Source: Azonexus sp. (GTDB lineage Bacteria; Pseudomonadota; Gammaproteobacteria; Burkholderiales; Rhodocyclaceae). From it: 64,000 nt of DNA. The DNA lies in contig JAGOBB010000008.1 of assembly GCA_017983615.1 (NCBI GenBank), positions 1-64,000 of the forward strand. Reading direction: 5' to 3'. The notes under the pieces were generated by a model. That model was not told the origin of the DNA. It did not search any database and saw nothing but the letters and a program-made list of their open reading frames with translations. Below are positions 56,443 to 64,000 of this stretch, piece by piece (the stretch's first letter is position 1; each line of letters begins with the position of its first letter). The position numbers were made by a program, and so were the translations under genes.

Positions 56443-57208
56443 CGTACAGGCCGACAACGCCTTCCATTTCTTCCAGGATGCGCTCGCTGGTCGTCGCCAC
56501 GGCCAGTTGCGGCCGCTTGTCGGCACCGCTTTTCTGTCCCAGCGCGTTTTCGAAGAAAAACCACTGCTGCTTGACCAGCTCCAGGCTGTCCTTGATCGGC
56601 GAAGTATTGGCCGGGGCCGTAACGAGTTCCTGCAGGGCCTCGGCAAACTCCTTGCGCGCCTTGTCGAGATTGGCCGCGCTCTTGTCGTCGGCGATGCCCC
56701 AGGCCCGAGCCTGGTAAAACTTGGCCATGCGTTGCGACAACATGCGCTGGCGACCGGAAATATTGACCAGCCGGGCCGCGTTGGAAGCCGAGTGCTTTTC
56801 CAGCTGAACCGTGCCCTGATGCGCCAGCGCCAGGACGTCTTCCGAAAGTTCAAGCACCTTCCGGCCATTGTCCGGCGACGGCACGGCGCCGAGCAGCAGG
56901 TCCTTGTAGGCCAGCCAGGACGTTTCGAGCTTCAGGTAGGTTGCCTTGATTTCCGGCGTCGGGGCGTAGTTTTTCAGTTCGACCAACTGGCGGTCGAAGA
57001 CAGCCACAGACGCGTCCAGGACCTTCTTGCTGCGGTCGACGTCGATTTGCTGGCCAATCTGAAAATAGGCTTTGGCAATGCGCTGCGAGAGCATCCGCTG
57101 GCGACCGGCCTTGTTAACCGCGACATTCGGATCGCTGATCTGCGCCTGTGCATCGACAAAGGAAAACGCAAGCGCGAAGGCAACGATGATGCCGAAAATG
57201 GATTTCAT
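56426..57208 (-). CDS. Periplasmic protein with two PilJ N-terminal domains
   Basis: 260 residues with a signal peptide to about Ala22. The motif NKAGRQRMLSQRIAKAY (about 32-48) recurs as NISGRQRMLSQRMAKFY (about 148-164), so the protein is a tandem of the domain found in front of PilJ-type chemoreceptors and nitrate sensors (NarX/NIT-like helical bundles). No transmembrane or signalling domain follows, so it may be a free periplasmic sensor or binding protein. Start at 57208 (GGAGACCCCCC upstream). A hairpin (57288-57305) lies upstream. Confidence 0.82.
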   Translation of the reverse strand: MKSIFGIIVAFALAFSFVDAQAQISDPNVAVNKAGRQRMLSQRIAKAYFQIGQQIDVDRSKKVLDASVAVFDRQLVELKNYAPTPEIKATYLKLETSWLAYKDLLLGAVPSPDNGRKVLELSEDVLALAHQGTVQLEKHSASNAARLVNISGRQRMLSQRMAKFYQARAWGIADDKSAANLDKARKEFAEALQELVTAPANTSPIKDSLELVKQQWFFFENALGQKSGADKRPQLAVATTSERILEEMEGVVGLYEKLPK

Positions 57209-57313
57209 GGGGGGTCTCCGATAGCAGCCTATTTGCAAAGGCAAAATAGCTGCTACACGGCCTGACAACCATGATACGCATCAACATTGTCACGCCACCG
57301 TGACAGGCGCCGC

Positions 57314-57931
57314 TCAGGGCAGTTGCGTCAGATAGCTGGCTACAGCGACGATGTCCTCGTTTTTCAGCGTCGCGGTGGCGATGGTCATCAACTGGTTGTT
57401 GCGAACACCGGTGTTGTCGCGATAGCGGGTGATCGACGACTTCAGATAGGAGAGCTTTTGTGCCGCAAGGCGCGGATAGAGTTCATTGCCCCGCGCCTGC
57501 TCGCCATGACAGCGAGCGCACAACTTGCCGAAAAGCACCTTGCCTTGCGCAACCTGGGCCGCATCGGCCGGCGTGGGCGCAACCGGCACACTGGCGTAAT
57601 AGAGGGCGATCTGCACCCGCTCCTCGTCCTTGAGGACCTTGATCAGGCCCTGCATGAACTGATCCTTGCGCTCGCCGCTACCGAACTTGCGAATCTGCTC
57701 AAGCAGATAGGCCGGATTCTGGCCGGCCAGATTGGGAATTTCTGGCGCCTTGCTGATGCCCTCGTCTCCGTGGCAATTGACGCAGAAAAATGTGGCTTTC
57801 TTACCGGCGTCAACCGCGACCTTCAGGGCAGCCTGATCGGACTGGACCGCTTTAAGCCGCTCCTGCAGGTTTGTCTGCGCTTGTGACAGCGCGGAAACCG
57901 CCAATCCCAGCAATAACCAAGCATGACGCAT
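57314..57931 (-). CDS. Dihaem cytochrome c, cytochrome c4 family
   Basis: 205 residues with a signal peptide to about Ala18 and two class I heme sites: CVNCH (50-54) and CARCH (138-142). Each half has a possible Met ligand (DQFMQGLIKVL; NNQLMTIATATL). Cytochrome c4 proteins carry electrons to terminal oxidases or reductases in the periplasm. Single gene, next to tldD without overlap. Confidence 0.9.
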   Translation of the reverse strand: MRHAWLLLGLAVSALSQAQTNLQERLKAVQSDQAALKVAVDAGKKATFFCVNCHGDEGISKAPEIPNLAGQNPAYLLEQIRKFGSGERKDQFMQGLIKVLKDEERVQIALYYASVPVAPTPADAAQVAQGKVLFGKLCARCHGEQARGNELYPRLAAQKLSYLKSSITRYRDNTGVRNNQLMTIATATLKNEDIVAVASYLTQLP

Positions 57932-57961
57932 AATTATTCATTTCCTGACAGTGTGACGGCA

Positions 57962-59407
57962 TTATGCCGTACCTCCCACCGTCAGTCCATCAATCCGCAG
58001 GGTCGGCTGACCGACGCCAACCGGCACGCTCTGTCCGTCCTTGCCGCAGGTGCCGACGCCCGGATCGAGCTTGAGGTCGTTGCCGATCATCGACACACGG
58101 GTCAGCGCATCCGGACCGTTGCCGATCAGCGTGGCGCCCTTGATCGGGCGGGTAACCTTGCCGTCTTCGATCAGGTAGGCCTCGCTCATCGAGAACACAA
58201 ACTTGCCGCTGGTGATGTCGACCTGTCCGCCACCGAAGTTGGCCGCGTAGATGCCCTTCTTGACCGACTTGATGATCTCCTGCGGATCGTGCTCGCCGGC
58301 CAGCATCATGGTGTTGGTCATGCGCGGCAGCGGCAGGTGGGCGAAGGATTCGCGACGCCCGTTACCGGTCGGCGCGACGCCCATCAGACGGGCATTCAGG
58401 CTGTCCTGCATGTAGCCCTTGAGGATGCCGTCCTCGATCAGCACATTGCGCTGGGTCGGATTGCCTTCGTCGTCGATGTTCAGGGAACCGCGCCGGTCGG
58501 CGATGGTGCCGTCGTCGATCACGGTGACGCCCTTGGCCGCGACGCGCTGGCCGAGGCGGCCGCTGAAGGCGGAACTGCCCTTGCGGTTGAAGTCGCCTTC
58601 CAGCCCGTGGCCGACCGCTTCGTGCAACAGGATGCCCGGCCAGCCGGAAGCCAGAACGACGGTCATCTGTCCGGCCGGCGCCGGATCGGCATGGAGGTTG
58701 GTGATCGCCTGATGGACGGCTTCCTTGGCATAGCGCTGGAGGATCTCATCGTCGAAATAGCCGAAGTCGAAACGCCCGCCGCCGCCGGAACCGCCCTGTT
58801 CGCGCTTGCCGTTCTCCTCGACGATGACCGATACCGAGCAGCGGACCAGCGGCCGGATGTCGGCGGCCAGCCGGCCATCGGAACCGGCAACGAGGACCAC
58901 CTCGTATTCGCCGGCCAGCGAGGCCATGACCTGCACGACCCGCGAGTCGAGCGCGCGGGCAAAACCTTCCAGGCGCTCGAGCAGCTTGACCTTGGCGTCG
59001 GCCGGCAGCGAGGCGATCGGGTCATGCGGCACGTAGAGTGCATTTGCTACGGTCGAAGGCAAAAATTGCCCAAAACCGGGATTTTGTCCGAGTGCACCGA
59101 TGGCCCGCACGGCGTTGGCAGCATCCCCCAGCGCCCGCGCACTGATGTCGTCGGAGTAGGCAAAGGCAGTCTTTTCGCCGGACAGGGCACGGACACCGAC
59201 GCCCTGGTCGATGTTGAAGCTGCCCGACTTGACGATGCCTTCGTCGAGACTCCAGGCCTCGGAACGGGAATACTGGAAATAGAGGTCGGCATAGTCGACC
59301 TGATGCGTCAGTATCTGGCCGAAAGTCCGCGACAGGTCGCCCTCGGTCAGCGAGAAAGGGGCCAGCAGCAGGGATTCGGCTTGCGCCAGTGCGCTGTTCG
59401 GATTCAT
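57962..59407 (-). CDS. tldD: Metalloprotease TldD
   Basis: 481 residues. The zinc motif HEAVGH (about residue 260) and [23 protein letters not shown] follow the family pattern; [23 protein letters not shown] is the core. With TldE (not here) it degrades unfolded or modified peptides such as microcin B17 precursors and antitoxin CcdA. PSTVANAL near residue 118 is encoded by the dispersed element. Eleven bases after the nitrilase-family gene, so part of the yhdP-nitrilase-tldD operon. Confidence 0.96.
   Translation of the reverse strand: MNPNSALAQAESLLLAPFSLTEGDLSRTFGQILTHQVDYADLYFQYSRSEAWSLDEGIVKSGSFNIDQGVGVRALSGEKTAFAYSDDISARALGDAANAVRAIGALGQNPGFGQFLPSTVANALYVPHDPIASLPADAKVKLLERLEGFARALDSRVVQVMASLAGEYEVVLVAGSDGRLAADIRPLVRCSVSVIVEENGKREQGGSGGGGRFDFGYFDDEILQRYAKEAVHQAITNLHADPAPAGQMTVVLASGWPGILLHEAVGHGLEGDFNRKGSSAFSGRLGQRVAAKGVTVIDDGTIADRRGSLNIDDEGNPTQRNVLIEDGILKGYMQDSLNARLMGVAPTGNGRRESFAHLPLPRMTNTMMLAGEHDPQEIIKSVKKGIYAANFGGGQVDITSGKFVFSMSEAYLIEDGKVTRPIKGATLIGNGPDALTRVSMIGNDLKLDPGVGTCGKDGQSVPVGVGQPTLRIDGLTVGGTA
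59043..59085 (+). repeat. Dispersed TGCTACGGTC element, copy 14
   Basis: TTTGCTACGGTC, GAAGG, CAAAAAT, TGCCC, AAAACCGGGATTTT. It lies inside tldD, read in reverse as PSTVANA. Confidence 0.88.
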
Positions 59408-59417
59408 TGAAACTCCA

Positions 59418-60227
59418 TCAAAGTTTGCGGTGGGCAAGAGCCGGCAGACTCTCGCGAATTTCGGCGATACGGTCGTGGTCGAGGTCGGCGATGACAACGC
59501 CCGGCCCCTTCAGCTTGCGGTCAAGGATTTCTCCCCACGGGTCGATGATCATGCTGTTGCCGTGGGTCAGGCGGCCGTTTTCATGGCGCCCGCCCTGTCC
59601 GACAGCAAGAAGATAGCACTGGTTCTCGATGGCCCGGGCGCGAAGCAGGATTTCCCAGTGCGCCCGGCCCGTCGTTTCTGTGAAGGCGGCCGGCACCAGG
59701 ATCAGGTCGACCGGCGCCAGCGCCCGGTACAACTCGGGAAAGCGCAGGTCGTAGCAGATCGACAGGGCGACCTTGCCGAACGGCGTGTCGACCGCGACCA
59801 GTTGATTGCCCGGCTCGATGAATGCGGCCTCGTCGTAGGCTTCGTCGCCCTTTTTGAAGCCGAACAGATGCACCTTGTCGTAGCGCGCCACGCATTCGCC
59901 GGCCGGATTGTAGGCGAGGCTGGCATTGCGCATCTTGTCGGGCGCATCGGCCGTCAGCGGCAGGGAGCCGGCAAATATCCAGATGCCGTGGCGGCGCGCC
60001 GTCGCCGCCAGCCAGTCCTGGACCGGCCCCTGGCCGAAGTCCTCGCGGGCCCGCACACGATCTGTGTCGGCGGCGCCGATGATCGGAAAATACTCGGGCA
60101 AAACGACCAGTTGCGCGCCCTGCCCCACAGCTTCTGCAATCAAGTGACCGGCCGTTGCCAGGTTGTCGGCAACACGCGGCCCGGAAACCATTTGCAACGC
60201 AGCGATGCGGCAGTTCTGCTTGGTCAC
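59418..60227 (-). CDS. Nitrilase-superfamily carbon-nitrogen hydrolase
   Basis: 269 residues. Catalytic triad: Glu45 (LPEYF), Lys118 (YDKVHLF) and Cys158 ([12 protein letters not shown]). The family includes omega-amidase (Nit2) and the deaminated-glutathione amidase NitI/YbeM; the NHMRN-like sequence and the operon with yhdP and tldD are common in betaproteobacteria. The exact substrate is not determined by sequence. Confidence 0.9.
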   Translation of the reverse strand: MTKQNCRIAALQMVSGPRVADNLATAGHLIAEAVGQGAQLVVLPEYFPIIGAADTDRVRAREDFGQGPVQDWLAATARRHGIWIFAGSLPLTADAPDKMRNASLAYNPAGECVARYDKVHLFGFKKGDEAYDEAAFIEPGNQLVAVDTPFGKVALSICYDLRFPELYRALAPVDLILVPAAFTETTGRAHWEILLRARAIENQCYLLAVGQGGRHENGRLTHGNSMIIDPWGEILDRKLKGPGVVIADLDHDRIAEIRESLPALAHRKL

Positions 60228-63200
60228 GGCTTGCTCTCCTTTTCGGTATCGGCCGGCGGACTGAGCTCCTGAACGGACTCACCGGCCTTGTTGACCAGAG
60301 GGTCGGCCCAGGTGCCGGTGACATGATAGCGGTAGCTGAACAGACGGTTGAGCGGCTTCTTGAGCACGGTATTGGCGACCAGCGCAGCAGCACCGACCAC
60401 CGGGTTGATCAATGCCGCAGTGCCAACGGCCGCCAACCCGCCAAGCTCAGGCCGGACCACCACCTGAAGATCCTGCGTCTCGGCCTTGAGATCGGTTTCG
60501 CCCTGCATTTCAACCTGCGCCGCCGGGCCATAGATGCGCAGCGGCTCGGTCGTCCGCATAACGCCTTTCCGGACGGAGAGCTTGCCCTCGATACTGTCAA
60601 ACGCCAGCCCGTCGCTGAAGATGTCGCGGAAATCGAGCGTCAGGCGTCGTGGCAGGGATTGCAGCGAGATCAACCCGAGCAGCTTGCCGACCCCGGGCTC
60701 CAGCTTGTTGAACTGGCCCTTTTCGGCCTCGACCGACATCTGGCCGCTCAACGAAGGGTAATGAATACTGGTCAGCGGTCCATTCCACTGCAAACCACCG
60801 ACCAGCTTGGCACTGCCGCGGCGAACCGCATCGACGTAGCCAAGACGGCCAAGCAGTTTGCCGGCGTCCTTGGCCGTCAATTCGAAATCCAGTTTCGTCT
60901 GGTGATTGCCGACATTGATCCAGACCCCCTTGCCTTTCAGACCGCCATCCGGATTCTGCAGGCTGAGTGCATCGAGATTCCAGGCGCCTTTTTCGTTGCG
61001 CGCTTTCAATTCGAGTTTGCCCAGCGCCATGTCGCCCAACTGGAAATCCTCGACCACCAGATTCATTCCAGGCAGCGTATTGATCAACGATGTGGACACC
61101 CCACCCGCCTCCGCGGCGGGACGGATCGTCAGGCGCTTGAAATTTCCCTCGATCCAGCCTTCGCCGGCGCTGCGCCAAAATACGTCGCCCACCGCCTCGC
61201 GCGTGTTAAGAGCGATCTGCCAGCCTCCATCGCGCGGCCGCAGGCTGACGTCAACCTGGTTGTAGTCACGTTCAAAAAGGCGCAGCACGGGGGTTTTCAA
61301 CGTAACGACATTAAGCGCCAGACCGTTGCCATCACCGTTGGTTGCGCCATCCGGCAAGAAGTTTCGCCAGGCATCGGCATCGATGCTCGGCGTAGCGACC
61401 CGCACGGCCAGCCCCTTTTCCGGCAGGCGCAATTCGCCATCGCCGACCGCGAAGACAGCCCGCTCCCAGTTCTCCTGACGCCTGACGACCAGCCCCTGGG
61501 CGACCTTGCCGAGCGTGATCCGGTACTGTTCGCGCGTCGCGTCGGGCGCGGTGCGCTCGATGCGCAGCGGCAGCGGCGTCGTCGCCGTCTTGTTCAGCGG
61601 ATCGGGCAACGGCGAACTGATGCCGAGCAGGTTGGATTCGACAACGACATCGGCGTTGCGCTTGCGGATGGCGATGTCGGCCTTCCAGTCGGCGCTACCG
61701 CTCAGGTGGTTGATCAGCGGCCAGCCGAAGTGACGGCTGACCTCACCGATGCTGGCCGTCCCGGAGGCCTGCACCCCGACCTTGTCGCCAGTGCTCTTGA
61801 CCAAGACCTTGAGCGGTCCGCCAAAGGCGCGGCCGTTGATATCCTGCCCGGCCACCGTGCTCTCGGTCAGCAACAGCCGGCCATTCACCTGCGTCAACGG
61901 CGGCAGGCCGGCCACTGGCTGCAACTGGTTATTCAGGAAGCGATAGTCGCCACGCAGCTTGGTGTCGTTGGCATGGCGCAACGGGATATCGAGCTCCAGG
62001 TTCAGGCTGCCGTTGCCGTTCGCCTTCATGCCATCGGTAAAACGGTCGATGGTCTCGGCCACCGGGCTTTGCTCGATGAAGCGCAGGAACTCGCTGGTCG
62101 GCCCCTGGGCCACGCCGCGGACGAACAGCATTTCCTCGAACGACTCGAAATCCGGCAGCTCGACCGTCACCCCCGACAGGCTCGCCCCGAAAATCCGTCC
62201 CTTGCTGGCGGCGATCTTCATGCCGATGCCGAAGGTCATGTCGGCATCGATCTCGTCGATGGTCGGCCAGCCCGCGGCGTAATCGACCTTGGCGCCGGCC
62301 GCCTTGGCAGTCACGATGAACTGGCCGCTCTTGCCGTCGCGGAACGGAAAGTCCTTGAGGTTTCCCTTGAGCACCAGGCGACCGTCATAGCCACGGCCGC
62401 CAACGATACCGCGCCGGATCCAGGCCCGTGCCGTGGCGTTAACCGCATGCGGCATGTAGCGCCAGACCGCCCGCCCGTCGGCTTTCTCGATACCGGCGGT
62501 CAGGTCGATTTCGCCCGGCCCGTCGCCTGTGAAGCGATAGCTGCCCTGGGCCGATCCCGTCGCGTCCGGGCCGGAAAACTCCAGCCGCTGCAATTTGATG
62601 TCGATGGCCTCTGGTGAATTCTTCCAGGTCGCCCGCGCCTTCAGGGTATCCAGCGCGATGTCGGGCTCGGGAAAGACGGCCGGCAGCGACAGGCTCGCCG
62701 TGGCGCCGTCGAGCCCCAGTTCGCCGCCCTTCTCGGTCAGATCGACCTGCCCGGACAATCCACTGGCCCCGGGAAAATAGCCGCCGGCCTCGATCCCCAG
62801 CCCCTGAAATCCGGCCTTCAGGCTATAGCGCTTGAGCACCTCATCGTCCAGCACCCAGCTGGCGCGCAGCTCGAAAATTCGCCCCTGCGGCCGATGTTTC
62901 AGCAGCAACTCCCGGCTGCGCTCGTCCAGCGGCATGTAGGAGGCCAGCTTGGCCAGCACCGACAGATCGAGCAAATTGGCACTTGAATTGCCATGGACCG
63001 TAGCATTCTGCGGATTCTGTCGCCATTCGAGCTGGAAATCGGTCGGCGCGATCCGAATGCCATCCTGGGTCAACAATTCCACCTTGCGCCCGGCCAGCGC
63101 CCATTCGTCGGCCTTGTAGCGTGCCTCCAGGCGACCGCGCATGCTGGCCAGATCGAGTTCGGGCAACTTGCGGCCGAGGCGCAGACGCAATTCCTCCAGC

Positions 63201-64000
63201 GCCACGTCGGCCGTCAGCGTACCGGCGCCATCGTCCAGATCGCCCCAAATGCGCAAGGCGCCACGCCCCTGCGGCAGATGCACCGGATAGTCCACCCAGG
63301 CTCGCCAGCCGGCCAGATCGGCATAATCCAGCTCGACAAAAATCTTTCCTGACAGGTGCTCCAGCGCGTCGCCCAGATCGCCCTTGACCTCACCGCGGAT
63401 GTCGATCCGCGATGCAAGATTATCCGGCGGCGCCGCGGACAGGCCGAAACGATGCCGCCGACCGCTATTGTCCAGCGCCAGCTGGAGATCCTCGAGGACC
63501 AGCGGCGGTGCGTTGCGCAGCCGGTCTTCCCAGACGACGGTCGCATCGCGGATGCGAATGCGCTTCTGTTCCAGCACCCACTCGGCAAAGGCCGGATCGC
63601 CCTCTGCCTCGGCCGACACGCCGGCCACCGTGATCTTGCCGTTGGTCTCGCGGCGAACACGCAGCACCGGGCCGTCAAAGGCGAGCAGCGCCAGCGTCGG
63701 ACGCAGGCGCCAAAGCGTCTGCCAGGACAGTACGCCCTCGACCCGCGTCAACGAAAAGGCCGGCACGCCGTGGCGATCTTCAACCACCACGTCATCGAGC
63801 ACCAGATCCGGGTTCAGCCCCCGCCAACGCGCCTCAAGGCGCCCAATCCTGACCGGTTGCCCGACGGCCTTGCTCGCCGCCTGCTCGACCGCGCTCCGGT
63901 ATTCGCCGATTTTGGGCAGTACCGCGAAGCGCAGCGTCAGCAGCAGGATCACAAACACTAACCAGGCGCCGAACAGCCCCCAGCCCAGCAGCCGGATGCC
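60224..64000 (-). CDS. yhdP: YhdP/TIGR02099-family AsmA-like protein, partial at the window edge
   Basis: About 1258 codons in the window; the reading frame stays open to 64000 (first residues seen GIRLLGWGLFGAWLVFVILLL), so the true start lies outside. An N-terminal membrane helix precedes a very long beta-rich periplasmic domain of the DUF3971/AsmA kind. Such proteins form bridges that move phospholipids from inner to outer membrane. The C-terminus is Pro/Glu-rich. The end overlaps the nitrilase gene by four bases. NATVHGN is encoded by the dispersed element. Confidence 0.9.
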   Translation of the reverse strand, partial: GIRLLGWGLFGAWLVFVILLLTLRFAVLPKIGEYRSAVEQAASKAVGQPVRIGRLEARWRGLNPDLVLDDVVVEDRHGVPAFSLTRVEGVLSWQTLWRLRPTLALLAFDGPVLRVRRETNGKITVAGVSAEAEGDPAFAEWVLEQKRIRIRDATVVWEDRLRNAPPLVLEDLQLALDNSGRRHRFGLSAAPPDNLASRIDIRGEVKGDLGDALEHLSGKIFVELDYADLAGWRAWVDYPVHLPQGRGALRIWGDLDDGAGTLTADVALEELRLRLGRKLPELDLASMRGRLEARYKADEWALAGRKVELLTQDGIRIAPTDFQLEWRQNPQNATVHGNSSANLLDLSVLAKLASYMPLDERSRELLLKHRPQGRIFELRASWVLDDEVLKRYSLKAGFQGLGIEAGGYFPGASGLSGQVDLTEKGGELGLDGATASLSLPAVFPEPDIALDTLKARATWKNSPEAIDIKLQRLEFSGPDATGSAQGSYRFTGDGPGEIDLTAGIEKADGRAVWRYMPHAVNATARAWIRRGIVGGRGYDGRLVLKGNLKDFPFRDGKSGQFIVTAKAAGAKVDYAAGWPTIDEIDADMTFGIGMKIAASKGRIFGASLSGVTVELPDFESFEEMLFVRGVAQGPTSEFLRFIEQSPVAETIDRFTDGMKANGNGSLNLELDIPLRHANDTKLRGDYRFLNNQLQPVAGLPPLTQVNGRLLLTESTVAGQDINGRAFGGPLKVLVKSTGDKVGVQASGTASIGEVSRHFGWPLINHLSGSADWKADIAIRKRNADVVVESNLLGISSPLPDPLNKTATTPLPLRIERTAPDATREQYRITLGKVAQGLVVRRQENWERAVFAVGDGELRLPEKGLAVRVATPSIDADAWRNFLPDGATNGDGNGLALNVVTLKTPVLRLFERDYNQVDVSLRPRDGGWQIALNTREAVGDVFWRSAGEGWIEGNFKRLTIRPAAEAGGVSTSLINTLPGMNLVVEDFQLGDMALGKLELKARNEKGAWNLDALSLQNPDGGLKGKGVWINVGNHQTKLDFELTAKDAGKLLGRLGYVDAVRRGSAKLVGGLQWNGPLTSIHYPSLSGQMSVEAEKGQFNKLEPGVGKLLGLISLQSLPRRLTLDFRDIFSDGLAFDSIEGKLSVRKGVMRTTEPLRIYGPAAQVEMQGETDLKAETQDLQVVVRPELGGLAAVGTAALINPVVGAAALVANTVLKKPLNRLFSYRYHVTGTWADPLVNKAGESVQELSPPADTEKESKP
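62971..63008 (-). repeat. Dispersed TGCTACGGTC element, copy 15
   Basis: Minus strand: AGAATGCTACGGTC, CATGG, CAATTC, AAGTGC, CAATTTGC. It lies inside yhdP, read as NATVHGN. Confidence 0.78.

Noticed and set aside
57248-57262. CTGCTACACGGCC as a possible decayed element
   Set aside because: The core has an inserted AC and no A/T arms at the right spacing.
60155-62617. 820-codon open frame on the plus strand opposite yhdP
   Set aside because: Antisense shadow of yhdP and the nitrilase gene, with composition typical of a mirrored frame.

Overview
The window looks like chromosomal DNA of a high-GC betaproteobacterium of the Rhodocyclales (Dechloromonas/Azonexus type). This rests on a nirS denitrification cluster of the Pseudomonas stutzeri/Rhodocyclales kind, many small c-type cytochromes, and betaproteobacterial housekeeping neighbourhoods (queA/tgt/yajC/secDF, purB-mnmA-nudJ, tldD-nitrilase-yhdP). 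The assignment is inferred from gene content; no 16S rRNA gene is present. About 60 protein genes and one tRNA gene are packed with short gaps; no gap without a gene exceeds 300 bases.

Layout. 1-30: start of a probable IS1182-type transposase. 218-7658: cytochrome cd1 nitrite reductase (nirS) with its electron carriers (nirB, a cupredoxin, nirC) and heme d1 genes (nirF, nirDL, nirG, nirH), and nirE divergent, behind an FNR/DNR-type box. 7655-8166: a Rap1a-like protein and tRNA-Leu(CAA). 8238-20625: queA, tgt, yajC, secD and secF, with a reverse-strand czc-type metal efflux cluster (9302-16170) between queA and tgt. 20734-25523: a low-GC membrane gene, cytochrome b561, cytochrome c', two small genes, purB and a GST. 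25668-33698: HD-GYP, mnmA, a C-H-D candidate cysteine enzyme, nudJ, ilvE, yheT-like hydrolase, phosphomannomutase and an EAL-HDOD protein. 33794-40939: ompW, alaS, ugpQ, ugpB and small secreted proteins. 40984-47366: sensor kinase plus receiver, rhlE-type helicase, PP2C phosphatase and an HDOD protein. 47363-53180: glycolate oxidase glcDEF with glycerate kinase and hydroxypyruvate isomerase. 53242-64000: cobalamin adenosyltransferase, DAHP synthase, a radical SAM protein, a PilJ-domain protein, cytochrome c4-like protein, tldD, a nitrilase-family protein and a partial yhdP.

The most unusual signal is not a gene. The 10-mer TGCTACGGTC occurs 14 times in 64 kb (about 0.1 expected by chance at equal base use), plus one one-mismatch copy and several decayed ones, on both strands and both inside and between genes. 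Most copies continue with five variable bases, an A/T run, about five bases (often TGCCC) and a second A/T run about one helical turn further. Inside genes it is read in several frames and both orientations, so the DNA rather than the protein is conserved. The layout is like the Haemophilus uptake signal (a core plus two A/T tracts) with an unrelated core, and it is proposed as a candidate DNA uptake sequence for this lineage. Uptake itself cannot be shown from the sequence.
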